NCBI GenBank assembly: GCA_035222895.1
Contig: JAVYIG010000172.1
Span: forward strand, 62,001-126,000
DNA: 64,000 nucleotides
From: Strongylocentrotus droebachiensis
Taxonomy: Eukaryota > Echinodermata > Echinoidea > Camarodonta > Strongylocentrotidae
Direction of reading: 5' to 3'
In this document: positions 46,329-56,700 of the stretch, one piece after another
Numbering within the stretch: the first letter of the stretch is position 1
How the letters are laid out: each line of letters begins with the position of its first letter
Translations under genes and position numbers: made by a program
The notes under the pieces: model-generated
The model's database searches: none
What the model saw: the letters and a program-made list of their open reading frames with translations, nothing else
What the model was told of the DNA's origin: nothing

Positions 46329-46916
46329 ACTCCTTGGTAATTAAGCACCGAGTCTATTATGAGTATGACTAAGCAGGCAGTCTGTGTGATGAGAAGAAAC
46401 AAAAGTAAGCTAGCACCTTGGCCTGGCACATTCATTGGCACATATATGATTGACATCCTGGTATCGCTTCCAATGAGCTGCGATTGGGATTACTGCAACA
46501 AGTAACAAGCAGCTTTTCCCGAAATTTTAATTTTTATAGGGTCTATAAAAGTATAATAGTAATAATAATAATAACGGTGGCTTCTTATAGCGCACATGTC
46601 CGTCCGTTATAGCGAGTATTTGCTGTACCATGGTGTTTTGCGGTCCATTTGCCTTTGCCGATTTGGCTAAATTGTGCTCGTTTATTTTGGTACAAAATAC
46701 GTTTTTATTTTTGATGTTGACTATTCATTTCTTATAGCATCAAGAATTCCATCATTAGTGTGAGATCTGTGAGTCTACTCTAGCTCTTTATTGTTGCTCA
46801 TTGCTCGAGAACTGAGTGCTTTTATGTTTAGTTTATGCATTAATATAAAATGAATGAATTGCTCAATAAATCACTGTTTAATAGCTCTCTGCATTTTCAT
46901 AACTTGAATCGGTAAT

Positions 46917-47227
46917 GCTATGGTCACATTACCCTAAAGTAGCTGCTCGGAGGCCGAGCGGCGAGTTTTTTTTTTTTTTTTCTGCCCGGCGGCGGCCGCC
47001 CAGGCACCGCTCGTTTTTAGGGCATCGCTCGGTCGCCGCTGAAGTTTTAGCGCGGAGTTAAAATTTGGGCATCGCCTGCTCACTTTTCACTCGCCGCCCA
47101 AAATACGCTCGGTGCCTGGGCGGTCGCCGCTTGGGCACCGACCTAATCGCTGGGCGATGCCTAAATTCCAGCAGCGACCGAGCAGGCTACTGATCGGTCG
47201 GTCGCTGCTCTGATTTGTGACCATAGC
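46917..47227. mobile_element. GC-rich foldback element with GCTATGGTCACA ends
   Basis: GCTATGGTCACA at 46917 and TGTGACCATAGC at 47227 are exact inverse complements. The inside is GC-rich, made of repeated CGGTCGCCGC, TGGGCGATGCC and GAGCGGC words, unlike the AT-rich surroundings. Confidence 0.65.
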
Positions 47228-47549
47228 TTAAAGTAGTCCAACAAAGAGTGAGACTCCACAATTGAGTCACATACACATCTACAATTTCATCTCAACATTT
47301 TTTTTTTTAATTCTTATTTTTTTAGAACTGTTAGTTCGGTCTGTTCTAACTTCTCAGTTTAATGCTAACACTAGATTTACAAGTTTTAATATCTTCTAAT
47401 CTGGAAGTACTTTATTTCCTTGTAAACTGTTACTTTACCTTGATCATTCATAGTCTAATATTGATTTTATTGAATTATTTCATTTCCAGGAAAATAAAGG
47501 TGTATAGTAATAAAGAATACAAGAAACCCAAGTACAACAACAAAAGAGT

Positions 47550-50500
47550 ATGACAAGTTTTGGATGGAAGAGAAAAGTTGGTGAGAAGGTGTCCAAAGAA
47601 GCGTCTTCAAACTTTGAAAGTAAGACCGGATTGTTGCAGGAAGATTCCTCAGGAGGAGATGGTCACCATGAAGACAATCTGTGGGATACTTTCTCCAAGA
47701 AAAGGAAGGTTTTGCTTCTTGAGGATGCAGCCAGCAAGAGCCAACGCCTGAAAGCTGAAGGAGAGACACTGGCAGATGCTGGAAGGTATGGGATAATATT
47801 GTTAGGTAGGAGACCACTCGTTAATTACTACACTCTGTAGTGCTTACGAGTGGTTTCCTATATCCAGATACAGGCATGCAGCCGGGTATGATGTTAGATG
47901 AAACTGTGGATATGCTGTCTTTGATTATCAATATCTTTGCATTTGTCTGTTTTGTAACATGTATAAAGTGAAACATGTATATAAAGATTGCTTGAGGGAT
48001 ACAAGAAAAGTGGTCTTTATGTGCAGGTGGTCTTTACAACCAGTTTCCTTTAGTTCATGTTTCAATAAGAAACACTATTGAAGGGGAAAAAAAGAAAAAA
48101 AGTGGTCTTTATAATCAAGTAGTCGCTAAAGCAGGTTTCACTGGTATATGTAATAATACTGCAAGAGCTTTGGTTGGTTACGTTGTAACCAGTAAAGCGC
48201 TTTATAAGAAACAGTAAATATTTTCAAGTACCTGTAAGTCACTTATTTGTATTTTAGAAGTTAAATATGAACTGATTATCTTGCGAATCAATTTTGGTTC
48301 ATAGCATCCAAACATTAAATATTTTCTTTTAAAAATATGCTTCTTTTCTCCAGATTCTGGGAGGCTTTGAACAAGTGGAATGATGCCCTTCAATATACCC
48401 CTGCAAATGAACATCTACATGAAATGAAAGCACAAGTAAGGTGGCATCCATTTGAATAGTTTAGTTTAACATTATTCTATCAGTATCAATGTCTACTTGC
48501 CTAAACAGAGCCCGTAACATCTGCACACTCAATTACCCTAACCTTACCCTAAGGCCTAACCCTGACCATAACCTTTACTCTTACTCTAATCCATTGTTTG
48601 TTATAGCGCTTAGAGACTTCGGTGGTAAGCGCTTTATAAGTAACATTTTTATTATTATTATTATTATTACTATGGCACGGTGTAGTCACTTTAGTGTTCT
48701 GCAGTTAGGTAAAGAGCCCTGTAGTATTACCTACTCTACTATTTTCAACAAGACTAAAATAAATGTCGCAGTAAAATGGATGTTAGCTGAATCAATACAC
48801 AAGCATCCCAACAAAATAATTAACATATTATTAGGTTGACAGATTGGTGCCGCCCATGTGTTGAAGTAATTGGAGAAAAGAGTGAGCTCTCTGCCCATGA
48901 GGGGAGGACCATGGCTCTGTCGCACAGATTGACAAAAACTAATCAGCCTTTTTTCTTCTTTTCATCTCCCTTGTGTGTTTTCCTAGGTTTTGATGGAGTT
49001 GCATGAGGTATTCCCTGCCGTTGAAGCAGCGCAGCAAGCCACAGTGTTAGCTCCCCAGTGGTGGGTTGCGTACCAGACATTAGGGCGTGCTCAGATTGGG
49101 CTCGGAGAAATCACTATGGTAACACATTTGTCTTTATTCTGATGTTGGGTAGGACAGTGCTGATAGTTTTAACTGTATTGTACTCCTATATCATGCTACT
49201 GAACATCTCACGTTACAAATTGTTGTTCACAATGTAAGTTTAGTCAAGAATGTACATATAGTTAAAACAATTAAATGTGATTCCAATTCTGTATACAGGG
49301 ATGGTCATGGTCATAAATTTGGTAAAACCGTGTTTTATTGGAGCTCCAAAATTTGTATGATTGGCTTAACTTGTTGGAGTAATTGTGTGTAGATTTTCAA
49401 GTCTCTACATTGTACCTAGTGCCCTATGCCCTTAGACAATGCATTTTATCTTCAGTTGTCTCTCTTGAGTTATTAAATGGATGAAGTGCACTGTGCTGGT
49501 ACAGGCTACCTGGGCTAAAGCCAGAATGATGATTTCCAGGGCACTTTGGAAGTGTGTAGGGATGTTATATGACACATTTTTTATACTTGTATAAGCACTG
49601 TATTGGAGCACTGTGGCAAATTAGAAGTTGGTGAAGGCTCTCGACTCATCCAAAAGGACCTATATTTGATCATTTGCTTGATGCTTGCATACCTAAACAA
49701 GTTGCTTTACCCACCTTTGTCCATCTCAAGTATCAAACCAAATGTATTTAAAGCCCACTGTACTACATGTAGCTACTTGCTCCCTCTATATAGCAAACAA
49801 TGCCTAATCGGTGACCATTGGTCCCCATGATCCTCTTTTTCTTATGTTAATTGAGAGCTGAGTAGATGAGATAGCCACCTGTCAGTGACCACCCTGGGTG
49901 GTCTTATCCCTCCTAGCCAAACTAGTACAGACGGGCTTTAAAGCTGTGTGGTAATGCTTGGGTAATAGTAATTGTAAATAAAAACCACATTATGTGTCTG
50001 CTATTTTCTTTTCAATTAATTGTCAACCTGTTCGATTTTTTTTCTTTCTGCAGGCTGTCAAATCTTTCAGCAGGGCTGTACACATGAACCCAGCTGAGTC
50101 TACTCTGTGGGAGGAGGATTTGAGCTGGGCCTACTCACTGCGAGACCAACTCGGGGCAAGGACCAAGACCAGGACCAGGAAACGAGAGGGCCAAAAGGAG
50201 ACCCAAGAGTCGAAACCGGTTGAGACAAGCGAACCTGGCACTGGTTCTTCTCGGACTGGGAGCGCTTCGAGATCTTCCGGAGGAGATTGTGAGGATGGGC
50301 GGGAGTTAGGAGGTAGTGCGGCCAGTAAGACCGAGGAAGCTGAAGACCACAGTATGGAAGAAGGTACTGGTTCTTCTTTGACTGCCACTGGGAGCACTTC
50401 AAGATCTTCTGGAGGAGATTGTGAGGATGGGCAGGAGTTAGGAAGTGCAGCCAGTATGACCGAGGAAGCTGAAGATCACAGTATGGAAGAAGACACCAGG

Positions 50501-50566
50501 ACAGTATCAACACCTGATGACCGAAGTAGTGGTGATGCATCGTTCTGTAAAGAGGGTTTCAGGTGA
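47550..50566 (+). CDS. TTC33: Tetratricopeptide repeat protein 33 (TTC33) orthologue, four coding exons
   Basis: Coding exons 47550-47785, 48354-48435, 48987-49118 and 50054-50566 join in phase (963 nt, 320 aa plus stop) with GT-AG introns. The start MTSFGWKRKVGEKVSKEASS is the family's signature N terminus, followed by DxxKRRK-like KKRKVLLLEDAASKSQRLKA. Residues about 70-175 form three TPRs (FWEALNKWNDALQYTP, VFPAVEAAQQATVLAP..VAYQTLGRAQ, AVKSFSRAVHMNP..LWEEDLSWA). The ATG lies 60 nt inside an exon that opens after an AG at 47489, so at least one 5' UTR exon lies upstream. Residues after 190 are a Ser/Glu-rich tail with a 42-43 aa internal duplication. Human TTC33 is about 262 aa and its function is poorly known; TPRs imply a protein-binding adaptor. 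Confidence 0.9.
48595..48672 (+). mobile_element. SINE-like 3' tail in TTC33 intron 2
   Basis: Contains 'tatagcgcttagagacttcg' and 'taagcgctttataagtaac' followed by a run of ATT units, the tail style of tRNA-derived SINEs in invertebrates. The 5' end was not defined. Confidence 0.45.
49748..49941. mobile_element. TTAA-flanked MITE, family B, copy 2 (TTC33 intron 3)
   Basis: TTAAAGCCCACTGTACTACA to CAGACGGGCTTTAA, 194 bp, same orientation relative to the plus strand as copy 1 at 21630-21826. Confidence 0.8.
50237..50491 (+). repeat. TTC33: In-frame 126-129 bp duplication in TTC33 exon 4
   Basis: Two successive units, each GTGSS..., then SRSSGGDCEDG(R/Q)ELG, then TEEAEDHSMEE. They differ by a few substitutions and one codon, so the duplication is not brand new. 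It falls in the disordered C-terminal tail. Confidence 0.85.
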
Positions 50567-50913
50567 TGGAAACATCGGGTTGTCGGATGGAGAGCAGTGA
50601 ACTGATGTCAAAGTACATTTTGGGTGAATCGAGGATGAACAGCATGGTCTGGATAATAACCATGATGATGTTTGCATTTGATGACAAAAGCAACAAATGG
50701 TTGTACATGATCCTGAAATTCACAAATGCCCGTTATTTAACCAGGTCATCCTTGCATGTACCTTATCCAAGTTTGGTTAAAGTCCACTCAACGGTTCTTG
50801 AGTTATCACGGTAACGAAAAGAGGGACAGACGGACAGTCCGAAAATATAATGCCTTCGGTGGTGGAGGCATTAACAAACTCTGTAGTGCTCAAGGATGTA
50901 TGATAATGTTAAG

Positions 50914-50919
50914 AATAAA
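50914..50919 (+). terminator. TTC33: Likely TTC33 poly(A) signal
   Basis: AATAAA 348 bp past the TTC33 stop codon, the first canonical signal downstream on the plus strand. Confidence 0.5.
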
Positions 50920-51092
50920 ATTGAACACTGAAATATCTGTCTACTACTCTATTATAATCAATGTGAACCTGCGTCGTAGTTATGTTAAAGTGCAATAATG
51001 ACTTCATCACTTATTGATAAAGAAGGTTAAAATCATTGATTTTGTTCTTCTAATTGTGATTATAGATACTAACTCATGTCATGTGAACAGTA

Positions 51093-51314
51093 TACTGTAA
51101 ACGCTGTAATTTTCTGCTGGAATCATTTTTCGCGCTGAGCGACCCCAAAACATTCTTGCGGTCCCTTGAATTTGCGTTGCGCCCAATTCAGCCTGTTAAA
51201 AACACGCATAAGGAGTCATGCTTATATATTTGCGGGTTTTAATATTAGCGGGTTTTCATATTCGCGGACACCAACTTAAGCGCAAAATCCGCGAATATTC
51301 CCACGTTTACAGTA
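51093..51314. mobile_element. TACTGTAAACG-ended MITE downstream of TTC33
   Basis: TACTGTAAACG at the left end and CGTTTACAGTA at the right are exact inverse complements; TA borders fit a TA target. The interior has GCGGGTTTT, ATTCGCGGAC and 'gcgcaaaatccgcgaatatt' words that also pair inversely. Confidence 0.65.
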
Positions 51315-51636
51315 AGTTATATTAAACCACTCCCCAAGGAGTGGAGATGGTGCAAACTTGGTTGCTCCCTTGAAATTAAATTAACATGGATTATAATAAG
51401 ATTATTAAGCAAAGTGAAGTATTCAGATAATGTACTATATGAAAGTCATTTGACAAGCACATGTTATTATCAGCAGCATTTATCAATACAGACAGGTCAT
51501 GTAGAACTTTTATTTAGAGCATGAGTATTCTTTGCGAATGTTTTATTGATCCCATGTACATGTATTGTAGTCCTTATAGTTTTCTTGTTGCTTGTTCGTT
51601 TCTTGTTAGTTTTTAAAAATAACTAAGTGGGAGAGG

Positions 51637-52668
51637 CTGGGGGCCGTTTCTCGAAACCGTCATAACTACAAGATCAACGACATCTCGCCACTGTCACGCA
51701 ACTTGTCAGCTAAGTGTTTCACGAAGCCGTCTTTGCCAAGATGAGCGACAACTTCCGCGACAATGAGTTGTCACTGCTCCGAACCCGTCATATCTTTTTA
51801 ATTGCTGTAAAGCGCCATCACAAGTCAGTTTGTTGCTATTCCATGGGCCGCGAAATGTATGATTAGTTTCACTCTCATTTTGAGAAAAATATAGACGAGT
51901 TCGGTACGTAATTCTCTGGGATGCGAAATGCAAATGTAAAGAAGTGATAATACAAATTATACAGAAATTTTAAAAAGCTGAATATAAACATTAAATCACA
52001 AATCATTAAACTATAACATATAAATAAAAGAGATAAGAATGTTACACACCGTTGTCCATATTCAATCCATAGTCTTTATTAGGATACCATCATACCTTTG
52101 GGGCCTATGTGCATTATTATTCCCTCTCTAATTACTTCTTTCAAATCATATTTTCAATATTAAATCAATTATATGACGAGTATTGTGAGACTCTAGAATA
52201 AAAACTGGCTGAGAAAAGGTATTTTTCCTAAAATTCCTTGTCACAATAAACAAAAAAGTACGTATTGATAAACTATCACATTAACGGTATCCTTCAACTA
52301 CGTTTTGAGTGGATTGTCGAGAAAAAAAAACTCACCGGTTTTTCTTCAATTTAAGAATCTTTACAGAAATATGCAAATCGTTTGATGATCTACATTTGAT
52401 AATGAAACTATTTATTATTTATTTTAGGAGAATTAATATGTATATGTTTCTTTTTGAACAAGTTTAGCCCCAAAACTTGGTTTGGGTTATTCGTGATAAA
52501 TCAAATGGATCGTGACAAAGACTATGTTCTTGAGCTGCTAGTATCGCGATATATCGATATCATGTCTGTCATGGCTTTGTGAAACGGTTTATCCACTTCA
52601 TGACATCTCCGTAGGTCGCCGACAAAGATATGACTGTCATGGAGTTGGTTTCGAGAAACGGCCCCCAG
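51637..52668. mobile_element. 1.03 kb Harbinger-like element with CTGGGGGCCGTTTC ends
   Basis: CTGGGGGCCGTTTCTCGAAA at the left is exactly mirrored at the right end. Sub-terminal words 'gtcgctcat..ttggc' and 'ttgtgaaacgg' also occur in inverse. No transposase frame is visible. It lies between TTC33 and the Tudor gene. Confidence 0.75.
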
Positions 52669-53040
52669 ATCTCTAAGATTACAAATCAATTGAATTTGAA
52701 ATTGCTTGCACGCTCTCAATACAAAGTTTTACTAACTATTGAAATGATATTTTTCAAGTGTACCTGCACAATCACATATTTTTGGAAATATGATTGCGTA
52801 AATATATGCAAATAAACTGAATGTGAACCTCTGTATATCTATAGTTAACATTGCATTCAAATAAAATATGTTTTGTGGATACTTGTATATCCATTTCATT
52901 ATATTGACACATATTATACTTGTCCTTTTTCAGTACTATATCACTTTTATTGTTATGATAAAAATAGAAATATCATTATGTTTATTCCACTGATAAAAAG
53001 GGGGAAAAAGAATTTGTATGAGAATTTAACAAATGAGGGG

Positions 53041-53049
53041 GGGGAGAGA

Positions 53050-53089
<40 letters not shown>

Positions 53090-53245
53090 AGAGAGAGGAA
53101 AGAGAGAGGAGAGAGAGAGGGAGAAGGAGAGAGAGAGGGAGAAGGAGAGAGATAGAGAAAGATTGAGAGAGACGGAGACGGAGAGAAAGAAAGATTTATT
53201 TGATAGATATATAAAAGGGGAGGAGAGCAAGGACTTAGAGTAAGA

Positions 53246-53276
<31 letters not shown>

Positions 53277-53280
53277 CAGA
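53041..53280. repeat. GA-rich microsatellite
   Basis: Long imperfect GAGA run with AGGAGA interruptions, about 240 bp. Apparent frames on both strands are repeat artefacts. Confidence 0.9.
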
Positions 53281-53765
53281 AAGTAGGTGCCGAAAGAGGA
53301 GAGAGTGGAGATGAATGGATTATAACGAGTGAATGAGTGATGAGAGAAAGGGGGGGGGGAGAGAGATAAGTAGTGAAGAAGAATTGAGAGTTACATGATA
53401 TGAATGAGCGAGATTGAGGGATGAGAAAGAAGTACAACGAGTGACAGAGGCTGATCCAATACGGTCACTATATTATCTACTGGGAGTGAAAGAGACTAAT
53501 GTAATAAAGGTCATTATTTCATCTCCTACTTAGTAACGGAAGTGCACGAAATTCGCGCAAGCTTCAACATATTGTATGGTGATATGGAGCTGACAGATCA
53601 GAGCGTCTTTGGCGTCGAGCAGGTCTAGCGCCATCTGCGATATCAATGCACGAGTTCGTCTGATCAAAGTTCGCGAGAGCTGAGCTGAGATGACGAGAAA
53701 TGCCCTCGAAAACCGGCCATTCCGGTCCCTGTGAATGAATTTTCTCAACAGAAATACTGAAAAAT

Positions 53766-56700
53766 ATGGAAGGTATATATGAGTGAATGATTAGTACGTG
53801 TATCTTGTGTTTTAATGCAGTGAATGTAACGTAGAAATATCAGAAAACTTAACGTGTGCCCCACATGCTTATTTACGTGTGTGTCATGTTCAAATTGTTT
53901 CTTTCGTACATGTAGATCGATTGCTATGATGACAAGAAGAACAATAAGAACAGATTTAGAAAAAGAAATACAATGTTTAGAACAACAATTGACGGAAAGC
54001 ACTAATGCAGATATTTTAGAAAAATTGGAAAATACAAAAAAGAAATTAAAGGAAGTTTATACTAGAATCTATAGCTATGTAAATGAAGGAATTAGGATTC
54101 GATCACGAGCCTCGTGGTACGAAAGCGGAGAAAGGGATTCGCGTTATTTCAATCAATTAATGCAAAATAACAAAAGAAAGAGTACTATTAAAAAAAATTA
54201 AAACCTCAGATGGTGCTATTTGCTGCGATGAAAAAAGGATAACTGAAGAAATCCGGAAGTTTTACAGCATGTTGTACAGTAAGGCCGATGAAAGTTGATC
54301 TCATGGTTCTCGTCGGGCATTGTTGAGATTTTGATGAGGGATTTAGATCAACTTTCATCTTTCATCTGACTTTGATTTCATGTTCTCGCGGGCATATTTG
54401 GAATTTGAATGAGGGATTTTGATCCAAATTCATCTTTCATATACAAACCAATAGAACTTGTCGAGGGTATCGAGTCTTGTACATTATACATGTAACGCTC
54501 TTACACCAATATCATACTCCAATGACTATTTCTTCCAAATTTTCTGTGATATTTGGGTTTCTGTGACACCATCTTCATTTCATTTCATTTTCATTTATAC
54601 TGTCTCGTTTCTGACTTAAAACTTAAGGCCCTGTTTTATTATACTGGTATTAAATTATGAACTTGATGATATAGCGATATACATCTTTCTTTGTTCGTCT
54701 TCAGTCTGCTTCTTATTATTTGTTCTTCTGCTCTTTCTTCTTGCTTGTTATTCTTCTTGTTCTTCTTCTTCTATCTTCTCACAAGTACTTTCCTTCATAT
54801 TCTTTTATTGTAAGTAGGTATCTTAACTTTCTTCTAATTATTATCTGACAATTCTTTTACCATTTCACCTCATTAAACTTAGCACTTTTGTATTGTACTC
54901 TGCTACACTCTTACCCAGTACCTTTAAAATGTCATAACTTCTGTGTTGACAGTTTTTGCTCAAATTTTTACTGTTTGTCTTCCATACATGTAGTACTGAC
55001 TGGGACTACATGCATTGCTCATGCATTAAATGTCACGGGAGAGCTAGTATATTGGGCAACGTACACAATGCACTGAACAGTTTAATACGCGTTAGCTCCC
55101 ACCCGGTACGGTAGCGGGAAGCCGGAGTACGGCGTGAGGCAAAACATTCGCCCCGTGTCTAGCCGCAGACTATTCCTGGCCTACGCGATAGGCAGCTAAA
55201 GTAGCGGGCGGCATATTATGCCGCCCGCTACTTTAGACCAATCAGCGATCGACTTGGCAGACATCGCCATGGACGCGTGTCACATGGGCCACGCGCGGCA
55301 GCCAATCGAAAATATTGTTGATTTTTTGAGGCGGCAATTTCATATGTGGACTTTTTGACGCGGGAATTTCGTCAGCGATAAGTGTTGAACTTTTTTGGTG
55401 CGCGAGCAAAATTTGATGCGGGCGCTGACGAGAACCATGAGATCAACTTTCATCGGCCTAAAGTAGAGTACGAGTGCTCGGATAATTGTTATAATAGTTT
55501 CTTTCAAGGTTTACCGCAATTGACTGAAAAATCTCGAGAATACTGTGAAGGATCTATAAGTAATAAAGAATGCCTAGAAATCTTAAAAGAATTAAAACAG
55601 AACAAATCACCTGGAAATGACGGTTTTTCTTCAGAATTTTATCGTACCTTTTTGCCGGATATTGGAGATTTAGTTAAAGCCTAAGTCCACTCCAAAAATA
55701 ACTTACTTTCAATAGAACCAGAAAAATCAGACAAACCAATCAAAAAAAGTTTGAGCAAAATCGGATGACTAATAAGAAAGTTATGAATTTTTAATGACAT
55801 GATTTTTTTTTAAATCACTACACAAATTGGCAACTCACTCATGAGTCTGTGACGTATGGTCCTCACTATCCACTAATTATTTTCTTTATATTGATAATAT
55901 AAATTTCCTATTTTCACCCTAAGAATCTTATTTCTTCACACCAGCCTCCAAGTTAGATTGTTAGTAATATGTTTTTGTGTGGATGCACAAATAAAAAGTG
56001 ATTTTTGTCCAGTTAAATCATGAAAAATTGAATTTTGATAAACTATTTATATAAAAATCAATAATTATGAAATACAATATTCAGAAAATAGTATCAATTC
56101 TTCAAAATTCATAAAAGTTTTTGGGAAATGTCATGCACGCAATATGATACAAATCATATAACCTGGGCAAAGGCATGGGGAAATCAAGTTTTGGGGGATA
56201 AAAAGGGAAATTAATGGGATTAAACTATATAAAGCAATTGATAAGTTGTGAGGACATGACGTCACAAACTGATAACCATCTTGGCAATTTGTGTCGTGAT
56301 TCTCATTGTTCCATAGTTTTACATACTTTTTCAAAAATTCATAACTTCCTTATTAGTTATCCGATTTTGCTCAAACTTTTTTTGATTGGTTTGTCTGATT
56401 TTTCTGCTTTTATTGAAAGTAAGTTATTTTTCGAGTGGACTTGTCCTTTAAAGATGCCTTGAATGAAGCATATAGATTAGGAGAATTAGCATCGTCTCAA
56501 AAACAAGCTGTAATTACGTTAATCGCTAAAGATGGGAAAGATCCCTTTTCACTGAAAAATTATAGACCCATTTCCCTTCTTAATGTCGATTATAACATTT
56601 TAACAAAAATTTTGGCTAAGCGAATCAAGAAAGTATTAAATGAGATCATTATGGGAGATCAGGTGGGCTACATGAAAGGGAGGAATATTGGTGAGGCCAT

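Noticed and set aside
50100-50540. Minus-strand open frames antisense to TTC33 exon 4
   Set aside because: They overlap a well-supported coding exon, and the Ser/Pro content follows from the sense codon use.
53590-53640. MELTDQSVFGVEQ as the start exon of the Tudor protein
   Set aside because: Its only plausible donor (CAG|GTCTAG) ends in phase 0, but the Tudor exon needs one leftover base.
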